Below, one piece after another: positions 29,041-37,909 of a stretch of 64,000 nucleotides of DNA. The stretch's first letter is position 1, and each line of letters begins with the position of its first letter. Origin of the DNA: Planctomycetota bacterium (GTDB taxonomy: Bacteria > Planctomycetota > Planctomycetia > Pirellulales > Pirellulaceae); NCBI GenBank assembly GCA_029979005.1, contig JAPOIJ010000004.1, forward strand, positions 1 through 64,000. The letters are read 5' to 3'. The notes beneath the pieces were generated by a model, which saw only the letters and a program-made list of their open reading frames with translations, did not search any database and was not told the origin of the DNA. The position numbers and the translations under genes are program-made.

Positions 29041-29070
29041 TTGTCGATAAGGCTTGATTTTGTTTACAAT
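29041..29070 (+). promoter_or_regulatory. possible sigma-70-type promoter for the tRNA gene
   Basis: TTGTCG, 18-nt spacer, TACAAT, 22 nt before the tRNA. Confidence 0.35.
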
Positions 29071-29092
29071 TTCGAGCCTGCTAATTGAGTAT

Positions 29093-29176
29093 GCCGGTGT
29101 GGCGGAATTGGCAGACGCGATGGATTCAAAATCCATTGGGGGCAACCCCGTGGAGGTTCAAGTCCTCTCACCGGTA
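29093..29176 (+). tRNA. tRNA-Leu (anticodon CAA)
   Basis: GCCGGTG...CACCGGT acceptor arms, anticodon arm ATGGA-TTCAAAA-TCCAT, long variable arm, T arm GGTTCAAGTCC. Confidence 0.93.
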
Positions 29177-29180
29177 CTGA

Positions 29181-29216
29181 AAAGCCAGCGACCTCTGTGG
29201 GTTGCTGGCTTTTTTA
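29181..29216 (+). terminator. intrinsic terminator after tRNA-Leu
   Basis: AAGCCAGCGACCTCTGTGGGTTGCTGGCTTTTTT. Confidence 0.88.
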
Positions 29217-29673
29217 TTTATTTCTCAAAAAATGCCTATCTATTGATTTTTTGACTAACAAATCAGACCAGTTCAGCGTCTCTCAAACAGTGAAACGATT
29301 CATTGCCAAGAACTGTTGACTGGAAAGTAAAATGTTTCTGCGATCGCGGCAACAACTCCCCACAAGTATTGATTTCATGCCCCACGGTCACTCGCGAATG
29401 CGCCCGGCCGATTGGAATGACATGGATTCGACCGACAAAGACCATTTTTGGGGATTCTGTGAAAAGAATGCGCTTCGAATTGACCAAGCTGAAATTTCCC
29501 GCATTGACGAATCACTCCAGAAAGGACAAAAAGTCTGCCTTCGCTTTCAGCATAATTTTTCCCCCACTAAAAGACCTTGCTCCCATACGGCGAATTAGTA
29601 CTTCTGCTACGATTACGCTCATCTGCAGTGAATACGGTTTGACCAAAGCGAAAACTCCACTTCCCAGCCTCAG

Positions 29674-31938
29674 TTATTCCTTCCAGCCCAACACATCTCG
29701 CAGGATGCACCAACGCGGCGTTGGCAAAGAGCTATCGATTCCAAGAATCCAGTAATCGTACAATCGCTTGTAGGTTCCATCCGCTTTCTTTAACGCCAGC
29801 CAGTTTTGCAAAAACTTCTCAAATGCAAAATCGCTCGCCGTCAAATAATAAATCGGAATCTGGACTTCACCTTGAAGCGGATTGGTAACCGCAAAATGCG
29901 GTCTCATCATTGTCCAAGCTGAACCGGACTCTGCACTAATCACAAGGCCACCGACTTCCGCATAGCGACCGTCAAAATATTCACTGGCCGAATTTAACTG
30001 GACGATCTCAAACTCAGTCGGAACCAAGCGTTCTACCCGGTCCGCAAAAAAACTATCTTCGATTACGGCTAATTTTAAATCTGGAATCTTTAAGATGGCC
30101 TCTTTCGAGCGGAATTCGCTTTTTCTGTGATCAGGCACGACGACGGCAAGAGTGACATCCATATACGGCAGGCTGGCCGGCATTTTAATCGCTTGCTCAA
30201 TCGTTCCCTCAAGGGCAGACATCGCAATGTCGATTTTACCGGTGTCTAGCTGCAACTGTAATTCACCCTTCTTTATCGGGACAAATTCGAGATTAACCTT
30301 GAGATCGTCGGCGAGGTAATGAGCCATGTCGATATCGAAACCGACGAGCGAACCGTCGGCATTAGCATAAGCGAATGGCATCTTCCCCGGCTCAAAACCA
30401 ATGCGCAATGAACCGCGTGCCTGGATAATTTCCAATCGACGCTTTCCAATCGAATCGATATCCGTCACCCCACTCGCAACCGCAGTGATCTGCGAACTGA
30501 CACCTGAATCTACCCTGTCATTGAAAAAGACGAGTTGCCGTTCCGACACCAAGTCCCCGCGAGAATAATGTTCTTTAAAACTCACATCGAGATAGCTTCT
30601 AATAAGAACTGCATTCAACGTCAGTAAAAGGCAAGAAACCACCGTCGCCATTACCAGCTTGCGAAAATCCCAACGCACACTCCCATTAATCCAGCAACCA
30701 ACAATCACGGTGAACGCAACCAGATGAGTTGCTTTCATCAGATCACCAAATCTCGCGGCAATCACCCCCGATGCCAAAAATAAATTAAAAATATCACTTG
30801 GGAGTTCTGCCACATCCAGCAGTAAGGGAATTGTGATCACCGGCTTGCCAAATGAGCCAAGTAGACCAACTCCGGCAAGCATTGGATAACGATCCAGATC
30901 AATCGAACTTCCGTAAAACCAGGCGGCAAATGGAATAAAAACCAATCCTAAGATGCGGCCGACATCTGGGAATGGATAAGCCAAAGGGACGAGATATTCG
31001 GGTTGCGAGCTCGAAAGGGCATCCAAGGTATCCGATCGGCTGTCTTGCAGTTTCTTCACCGCTTCGACAATCATCGGCAACACTACAAACGAGTTTCCAA
31101 TGACGAATGCGGCAATCAGCGGATCCCGCAATGCAGTTATCAACTCACCAAACCGATAAGGCGTAACTGCCGCAATCAAAAGAGGAAGAACTACAAAACA
31201 GAGAACAACCGAAGCTCCCGCGTAAGTGAAAATATAACCTTGTATTAAACTAAGTTGGTCCAAGTTGATAGTGCCAGCGGTATAAGCAACGATTGCAAAC
31301 ATTCCGACAGGCGTCATCCTTACCACCAACTTGTTTAGCCTCCCTAAAGCATCAACGGCAACGTCCAATGGATCCAATAACAGAGACTTATTTGGTAACG
31401 CCATGATCGCCACCCCAAGCCCTAGAGAAAAAACAACCACGGCAGGAATTGCGTTGTTAGCAAGCGAACTGAATGGGTTTGAGGGAATAAACAACTCAAG
31501 CCAGTCCTGGGAAGGCGGCGCTTCATTAAAACTACTACTATAAAACGACCCTGTTTCCCACATTGGAAATGCTTGAACCGAAATGGCCAGTGCAATGAGA
31601 CTAACCATCCATAACGCACACAGCACGGCCGACGAAATACGTAATAACTTCCACCCCGTTTCAGCAGATAAGCGGCCGACATTTACAATCAATGAGGCGG
31701 CGACGAAAGGCAATACTGCCATCTGCAACAATCCAACAAATGCATCCCCCACCCATTTAATCCACTCAATAGATTCCCCAAAAAACAATCCGCAAATTAA
31801 ACCAAGCAACAATGAAATCACAATCTTTGTTGTGAACCCCACCGATCCACGCTGCTTCGCATTCTCAATCATGAAGAATTTACCTTTTGAAAACTCATCG
31901 ACGCGGCTTGGCGATTGATTACTAACAACAATAGCCAA
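29674..31938 (-). CDS. dicarboxylate/amino acid:cation symporter fused to a C-terminal family 3 solute-binding domain
   Basis: N-terminal multi-TM symporter (FLLQMAVLPFVAASLIVNVGRL-type segment) and C-terminal SBP_bac_3-like RRLEIIQARGSLRIGFEPGKMPFAYANADGSLVGFDIDMAHYLADDL. Probable start is the ATG at 31872. Confidence 0.88.
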   Translation of the reverse strand: MAIVVSNQSPSRVDEFSKGKFFMIENAKQRGSVGFTTKIVISLLLGLICGLFFGESIEWIKWVGDAFVGLLQMAVLPFVAASLIVNVGRLSAETGWKLLRISSAVLCALWMVSLIALAISVQAFPMWETGSFYSSSFNEAPPSQDWLELFIPSNPFSSLANNAIPAVVVFSLGLGVAIMALPNKSLLLDPLDVAVDALGRLNKLVVRMTPVGMFAIVAYTAGTINLDQLSLIQGYIFTYAGASVVLCFVVLPLLIAAVTPYRFGELITALRDPLIAAFVIGNSFVVLPMIVEAVKKLQDSRSDTLDALSSSQPEYLVPLAYPFPDVGRILGLVFIPFAAWFYGSSIDLDRYPMLAGVGLLGSFGKPVITIPLLLDVAELPSDIFNLFLASGVIAARFGDLMKATHLVAFTVIVGCWINGSVRWDFRKLVMATVVSCLLLTLNAVLIRSYLDVSFKEHYSRGDLVSERQLVFFNDRVDSGVSSQITAVASGVTDIDSIGKRRLEIIQARGSLRIGFEPGKMPFAYANADGSLVGFDIDMAHYLADDLKVNLEFVPIKKGELQLQLDTGKIDIAMSALEGTIEQAIKMPASLPYMDVTLAVVVPDHRKSEFRSKEAILKIPDLKLAVIEDSFFADRVERLVPTEFEIVQLNSASEYFDGRYAEVGGLVISAESGSAWTMMRPHFAVTNPLQGEVQIPIYYLTASDFAFEKFLQNWLALKKADGTYKRLYDYWILGIDSSLPTPRWCILRDVLGWKE

Positions 31939-32106
31939 CGTCGGCTATTCCCAAGTGTCGTCCAAGGCACAATTCCTGACAACTCTAAGTTGTTTTTTAA
32001 CCTGAAAAACCATGATTCGATTTACTCATGACACATGGACTTGAAATATTAGTTAGAATTGGGCATCCGTTCGGCAAGTTATTTTTGATATCTACGGAAC
32101 TTCTTA

Positions 32107-33627
32107 ATGCAATTCAATATCCAATCCCGTCTCGTTTTTGCTCTGATTTTCTGTGCGTTCCCTTTGGGCAAGGTCGCAATGGCTCAGCAAAATACGCCGC
32201 CTAATATTGTTTTCATTCTTGCCGACGACCTCGGCTATGGTGAACTTGGCTGCTATGGTCAAGAAAAAATCAAAACACCTAACATAGACCAATTAGCTTC
32301 CGAGGGAGCTCGATTCACACAGCATTACACAGGCGCTCCAGTTTGCGCCCCCGCACGCTGCACACTACTGACTGGCCAGAATTTGGCTCATGCCGAAATC
32401 CGAGGCAACAGAGACTCCGGTAACGGGAGGATATTCCCCGGCCAATTCCCGATCACGGACGAAATCGTAACGATTGCCGAAGTCCTCAAATCAGTTGGCT
32501 ATACCAATGGCGCTTTTGGAAAATGGGGCCTTGGCCCCTCCAATACATCGGGTTCGCCAATGAAGCAGGGCTTTGACCGCTACTACGGTTACAACTGTCA
32601 GCGAAATGCCCATAGCTATTATCCACCATTTCTCGATAGTGACGAAAAAGAAGTGAGGATAAATAATTTCCCCATTCCGGGGCACCTTAAATTACCTTCG
32701 GGTGAAGTGAGCGCGGATGACTACCGTGCAGAAAACTATGCCCCCGATCTCATTCTCGATGAAGCCGTCAAGTTTATAGAAAAAAATAAAAACAAGCCCT
32801 TCTTCCTTTATTTGCCATTCGTCGAACCTCACGTCGCCATGCAACCACCACAAGAATGGATCGATCAGTATCCGACCGAATGGGACGAGGAAAACGGTGT
32901 TTACCGTGGGCAAAATGGATATCTCCCTCACCCGCGCCCACGGGCCGGATACGCGGCCATGATTTCAGATTTAGACGAACACGTAGGAACCATTTTACAA
33001 AACCTGAAGAAATACGACCTTGATAAAAACACCATTGTTATTTTCACATCCGATAACGGGCCAACCCACGGTTCACGCGACCCTCGATTCCACGTCGGTG
33101 GTGCAGCATCCACTTTCTTTAATTCGACCGGAGGCCTTAAGGGATTCAAAGGGAGTTGTTATGAAGGTGGCATTCGAGTGCCATGCGTCGTTCGCTGGCC
33201 TGGCAACGTTAAACCTGGATCGGAGATAACTACGCCGTCCTACTTTCCCGATTGGTTCCCAACGCTCGCCAAAATTGCAGATGCCCCTGTTAAAACAAAA
33301 CAAAATCTTGACGGCATCGATCTTACTAGTGCGATGGTCGGGGGAGCCGCTCCTAAACGTGAGCAACCAATGACCTGGGAGTTCAACGGCTACGGTGGAA
33401 TCGTCGCCATCCGAGACGGGAATTGGAAAGCGGTTCGAAGAAATCTGAAAAAAGGAAAACAGCCTCTCGCCTGGGAACTTTACAACCTAGAGACGGATCC
33501 TGCTGAAACGAATGATGTAGCTAGCAAGCATCCTGAAATCGTTGCCAAAATTGAAATCGAATTTTTAGAAAACCGAACGGTAGAGCCGGATTTCCCAGTT
33601 CCGTTTCTGGACAAACTGGCGAATTAA
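32107..33627 (+). CDS. arylsulfatase-family sulfatase
   Basis: NIVFILADDLGYGELGCYGQEKIKTPNIDQLASEG and the sulfatase motif VCAPARCTLLTG; signal peptide. Confidence 0.94.
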   Translation: MQFNIQSRLVFALIFCAFPLGKVAMAQQNTPPNIVFILADDLGYGELGCYGQEKIKTPNIDQLASEGARFTQHYTGAPVCAPARCTLLTGQNLAHAEIRGNRDSGNGRIFPGQFPITDEIVTIAEVLKSVGYTNGAFGKWGLGPSNTSGSPMKQGFDRYYGYNCQRNAHSYYPPFLDSDEKEVRINNFPIPGHLKLPSGEVSADDYRAENYAPDLILDEAVKFIEKNKNKPFFLYLPFVEPHVAMQPPQEWIDQYPTEWDEENGVYRGQNGYLPHPRPRAGYAAMISDLDEHVGTILQNLKKYDLDKNTIVIFTSDNGPTHGSRDPRFHVGGAASTFFNSTGGLKGFKGSCYEGGIRVPCVVRWPGNVKPGSEITTPSYFPDWFPTLAKIADAPVKTKQNLDGIDLTSAMVGGAAPKREQPMTWEFNGYGGIVAIRDGNWKAVRRNLKKGKQPLAWELYNLETDPAETNDVASKHPEIVAKIEIEFLENRTVEPDFPVPFLDKLAN

Positions 33628-33928
33628 GGTCATTGCAGTCAATTTTCGAAATGCGATTATCGAGTGTCGATCTCTTTGTTGAAAAACAATGAGAAGCTAA
33701 GCATGCCCCGCTTGCTAGTGCGGCATGCCAGCACAGGCATTCCTTCGGAACTTTTCACTACGACGTGTTTGGTAGCACACGACTACTCTGAATACGAGTT
33801 GATCTGAGTTCATTATCGACCAACGAGTGCTTCCCCCACCAACATCGCCTTTGGTCTTGTTATAACCGCCACGCCAATCTAGACTTCTGCACCTTTTTTC
33901 GAATCGATGTCGATCGCGGTGGCTCAGC

Positions 33929-35986
33929 GTGCAGTTTAAAAAAACCACTTACAGCCTATTATTGGTTTTGCTCTCGATATTGTGCGGCACCACAACTTGC
34001 ATAATACCATCGGACGCACTCGGCCAAAATCCCGACGAAAAAGTCAGGCTATTGCTGCCAATGGGGCCGCACCAAGACGCAGGCACGAGTTCCTCCAATG
34101 AACGAACTTCCGCCCCTCCTTCAATCGCGTTGGAACTGAATTCTACGAACTATTTTCAGATTCCAATTGAAACTGTGCTCCCCCACGTTCTCCCGCTAGG
34201 TCAACCGTTCATCAATTCAAAATTCGACTCCCGACCGAGTGCTTACCCGCTGAATCCGTCAGCAACCTACGTTTTTCCAATGACCGCCGAGCATCCGTTG
34301 AAAGAGATTCCCAAACGGGACGTACCTCATGGCACTTTGAAAATTAGCAATCTAGGTCATTTGCAGCCAAGGCTTCCCATCAAAGATCCCAATCTTAAAG
34401 TTGCAAGTTTTCAGGAGCCTGCCGAAAAATCAAAACAAGAGACATCGAACAAGAAAGACGAATCGCCTCAACTGGTTGCCACCGAACCTTCACTTGGCGA
34501 ATTAGCGGAACGAATCCAGGGACGCATTGAGCTCATCAATTCCAATGACACTCTCGATGCCGCAGCCAAAGAAGAAGAACTCACTCAACTGAATCTTGCC
34601 AATCAAATTGTGAAAGAAGCCTTGGCGATTCAAAAAGAGATCACGGATGAAGAAAAACGCAAAGAAACTTTCTCTCTCGATCTTAAGAAACTACAAGAAC
34701 AACTCAGTAAGAGTCCCGCACTAAATCCCCCTGGCTCAGATCTCAACTCAAAACAAATTGAAACCGTTTTAAAACAAAAAAAACAAAAGCGAGATGAGCT
34801 CAAATCGAAACAATCGATTATTGAGGACAAAATTGACGAATTGGCTACTCAAATGGCTACCAATCCGACGCTGAAAACAGAGATCCTCAAGGAATTAAAA
34901 GAAACAAAAGAGAAGTTCCTAGAAAGCCAGGCTACCGCGAATAACGAAGATGCTCGCCTAATTTTTGATGCCAAAAAATTAAAATCAAACAAACAGCTAG
35001 TCAAAATCGGCCTCGACACAATCAAGCAAGAACAATTAGGCGTACTTTTCCCTATTCAAAAACAGATCATTCAACGCGACATTAAAAACCTTGAATCAGA
35101 AATTTCATTATGGCAAACGAAGTTTAACCAACTTCAGAGTTTAGAAATCTCGCTTCAACAAGCACAGGCAAAACAAGCAAGCGTTCAAGCAATTCAAACT
35201 GACAAAACACTTGCCAAAATTGCTGAAGAAAACCAAAAAATCACACAACTAAGAAGCAACATTGCATTAGACATCGAAGAGTGCAATGAAAAATTCACCG
35301 CCGCGGATCAAGAATACGAAGAAATCAACACGGACCTCGAAAGCATCAAAGATAAAATTGAGATGCCAGGTGGCAACCGGCAAGATCGGGGAATCGAGCT
35401 TGTTAAGCTAAGCCGGAATCTCATGCATACTTTTGAGAGCCAAACCAGAATTGATTTAATTAATGAGGAATTACGAAACTGTCAGCTTAATGAACTAAAC
35501 CTAAAAGCCAAGCTTCGCGTACTCGCCAAACGAGAGTCACAAATCAATCGCCTCTTAGACGAGCGTGCAAAGTCCGGAGAGAATGGAAGCGATAGTTTAT
35601 CAACTGCTGAATTTACAAGCCTTGCAAATGAACTCCTAGACAAACAGCACAAGTATTCATCCGACCTACTACTTGATTACCAAAAATTACGGAACGGTCT
35701 TGTTCATGAGCGCGAACGGTTAATCCAACTAATCAACAAGGTCAATGAAGCCAGAGAGTACTCAGCGAAAAATGCATTATGGGTTCGCAGTGCAAATCCA
35801 ATGTCATTTTCAGATTTCAAAAGCGCTTGGACATCGGTTCAATTATTTTTTTCACCCCAACAGTGGCTTGATCTGGGCACCATTGTTTCCACTAACATTA
35901 AAAAGAGACCATACGGAACTCTGTTTGCCGGTTTTTTGATATTGTGTGCCTTTGTATTTTCGAGGCGATTGCGAGGTGATGTGTGA
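33929..35986 (+). CDS. periplasmic coiled-coil protein resembling the N-terminal part of MscK/YjeP-type channels
   Basis: GTG start, signal peptide, extended coiled coil, C-terminal TM (FAGFLILCAFVFSRRLR). Stop overlaps the start of the MscS gene. Confidence 0.75.
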   Translation: MQFKKTTYSLLLVLLSILCGTTTCIIPSDALGQNPDEKVRLLLPMGPHQDAGTSSSNERTSAPPSIALELNSTNYFQIPIETVLPHVLPLGQPFINSKFDSRPSAYPLNPSATYVFPMTAEHPLKEIPKRDVPHGTLKISNLGHLQPRLPIKDPNLKVASFQEPAEKSKQETSNKKDESPQLVATEPSLGELAERIQGRIELINSNDTLDAAAKEEELTQLNLANQIVKEALAIQKEITDEEKRKETFSLDLKKLQEQLSKSPALNPPGSDLNSKQIETVLKQKKQKRDELKSKQSIIEDKIDELATQMATNPTLKTEILKELKETKEKFLESQATANNEDARLIFDAKKLKSNKQLVKIGLDTIKQEQLGVLFPIQKQIIQRDIKNLESEISLWQTKFNQLQSLEISLQQAQAKQASVQAIQTDKTLAKIAEENQKITQLRSNIALDIEECNEKFTAADQEYEEINTDLESIKDKIEMPGGNRQDRGIELVKLSRNLMHTFESQTRIDLINEELRNCQLNELNLKAKLRVLAKRESQINRLLDERAKSGENGSDSLSTAEFTSLANELLDKQHKYSSDLLLDYQKLRNGLVHERERLIQLINKVNEAREYSAKNALWVRSANPMSFSDFKSAWTSVQLFFSPQQWLDLGTIVSTNIKKRPYGTLFAGFLILCAFVFSRRLRGDV

Positions 35987-37860
35987 ACCCACCTCTACCG
36001 CATAACCCTCAGACCGATGACGACAACGATCTCCCCACCCAGGACGAACTCGTGGATCAGTTGCAACGATCCGACGATAACAAAACGGGGCCGGACAAGG
36101 CACTTCGGGAGAACATTGAAAAATTTTCCCGCTACAGTCCGGTTTACAAGGCAGTCACTGCCACAATCCTCCGCGCGACCATCGCACCGGCGATTGTCGT
36201 ATTCCTTGCTTATCAACTTAGTCCAAGCGAAGAAATCACCTCATTAGCCGGATCCGTTTCTCGAAGTCTTTGGATTCTCTGCCCGCCCCTCTTCGCCTGC
36301 ATGATTCTCGTCCAAGCCCTGCGAACCGAAGGCCTCGCCGAGCGCTGCTTTGGGTGGTCGACCGAGCTTTGCCACGGGCTTTACTGCTTAGTCAAGACAA
36401 TCATCTTTGGATGGCTCCCGCTTAGATTCCTCTACACCAGCTTGGAGACGTTTGATGGTTCACCGATGGTTGCCTCGCCCACTCCGGGAATTTGGAGCGA
36501 CTCGCTGGGAAGATTGTTGTTCGTGGCTTCGATGATCATTTTCACAATCGGACTGCGGACAACGTCGAAAAAGCTGAGACACTGGTCCGCTTCTCGCGTG
36601 ATATCGAAAAATTGGTTGCACGATATTCGCCAACTCAATTATAGGTGCCTTCCACTCATCCCAATTGGTCTAGCTCTTCTTTCAATAATTGGCTTTCAGT
36701 TTACAGCCATTCAGATGAGTTGGCGGATGCTGTGGACAGCAATCTTCATCATTGGAATATCGATCGTCGGCGGACTTTTTAGTCATCTGATGCTGATAGC
36801 GCAATTCAGAATTAAGCTACGCCAATTAAGCCGGGATGAGCAAGGAGAAATTAACAGCGGCGAGTCAATTGATATCACGGAAATTTCAACGCAGGTCAAC
36901 CGGCTTTTAAGGGCAACTGCTACCGTGGCCATGATCTTAATTGGTTGGCACTTTTTCGCTGACGTCCTCCCGGTCATTGACTATCTAGACGATTGGCAGT
37001 TGCCCTGGGCCTCGACTGACGCCGACGGCGTAAAAGAATCCGTCACGCTGCGGCACGCTTTAATCGCATTCGGATTGGCAATCATTACTTTAATTTTAAG
37101 CCGAAATTTACCAGGGCTTTTAGAAATCACACTTCTCGATCGCCTCCCACTGGATCGGGGCGGGCGGTACGCGATTTCTTTTATCTTGCGATATTTTGTA
37201 GGTGTCGTGGGGTTGATCACAGCTTGCCAAATCATCGGCTTCAATTGGTCAAGCGTGCAATGGCTGGCGGCAGGTTTGACGGTTGGCCTCGGATTCGGCT
37301 TACAAGAAATATTTTCCAACGTAATTTCAGGAATTATTATCCTGATTGAACGACCGATTCGCTTAGGTGACGTGGTAACCGTGAACGGAGTGACCGGTAC
37401 GGTAACTCGCATCCAACTGCGAGCAACAACAATCAAAGATTTTGATTTTCGTGAACTTATCGTTCCTAATAAACGATTCATCACAGACGACATTATGAAC
37501 TGGACGCTTACAGACCGAAGGTCCCGAATCGTCTTGAGAGTAGGCGTCGCGTATGGCTCTGACACCCAACTGGTCCACGACACCCTACTAACCGTGGCGA
37601 GGCGGCACCCACTTGTCCAAACGGAACCATCACCCGACGTGTTTTTTAAAGAATTTGGAGATAGTACGCTGAACTTTGATCTTCGAGTATTCATTCCCTC
37701 CCGCGACATTTTCGCGCAGGTGCAACATGAACTCAATGTTGCGATCGAAGCAGAATTCAAGCGAAAACAAATTGAAATCGCATTCCCGCAACGAGACATC
37801 TACATCAAGAACCTAAGCGATCAACAGGTCTTAACGCCTGACGAAAAGAAATCTGCTTAG
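35983..37860 (+). CDS. MscS-family mechanosensitive ion channel
   Basis: LAAGLTVGLGFGLQEIFSNVISGIIILIERPIRLGDVVTVNGVTGTVTRIQLRATTIKDFDFRELIVPNKRFI. Confidence 0.93.
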   Translation: MNPPLPHNPQTDDDNDLPTQDELVDQLQRSDDNKTGPDKALRENIEKFSRYSPVYKAVTATILRATIAPAIVVFLAYQLSPSEEITSLAGSVSRSLWILCPPLFACMILVQALRTEGLAERCFGWSTELCHGLYCLVKTIIFGWLPLRFLYTSLETFDGSPMVASPTPGIWSDSLGRLLFVASMIIFTIGLRTTSKKLRHWSASRVISKNWLHDIRQLNYRCLPLIPIGLALLSIIGFQFTAIQMSWRMLWTAIFIIGISIVGGLFSHLMLIAQFRIKLRQLSRDEQGEINSGESIDITEISTQVNRLLRATATVAMILIGWHFFADVLPVIDYLDDWQLPWASTDADGVKESVTLRHALIAFGLAIITLILSRNLPGLLEITLLDRLPLDRGGRYAISFILRYFVGVVGLITACQIIGFNWSSVQWLAAGLTVGLGFGLQEIFSNVISGIIILIERPIRLGDVVTVNGVTGTVTRIQLRATTIKDFDFRELIVPNKRFITDDIMNWTLTDRRSRIVLRVGVAYGSDTQLVHDTLLTVARRHPLVQTEPSPDVFFKEFGDSTLNFDLRVFIPSRDIFAQVQHELNVAIEAEFKRKQIEIAFPQRDIYIKNLSDQQVLTPDEKKSA

Positions 37861-37909
37861 AATTCCTCAAACAAAGCTTTCCGTTCCGGCTAAGAATATC
37901 AAGACGAAC

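Noticed and set aside
29054-29254. 66-aa ORF across tRNA-Leu
   Set aside because: It is a translation of the tRNA and its terminator.
29332-29598. 88-aa plus-strand ORF between tRNA-Leu and the symporter gene
   Set aside because: No motif, no clear SD, and a competing overlapping ORF (29303-29755); not enough support to call a gene.
33701-33729. Inverted repeat GCATGCC(cc)GC...GCGGCATGC after the sulfatase gene
   Set aside because: Short imperfect stem with a bulge, no T run; might be a weak 3'-end hairpin but not enough to call a feature.
33983-33999. sigma-54-like element CGGCACCACAACTTGC
   Set aside because: Spacing between GG and GC is one base too long, and it lies inside the 33929-35986 coding sequence.
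36981-37799. 272-aa minus-strand ORF inside the MscS gene
   Set aside because: Fully embedded opposite a clear MscS ORF; Ser/Thr/Arg-rich antisense composition with no recognisable motif.
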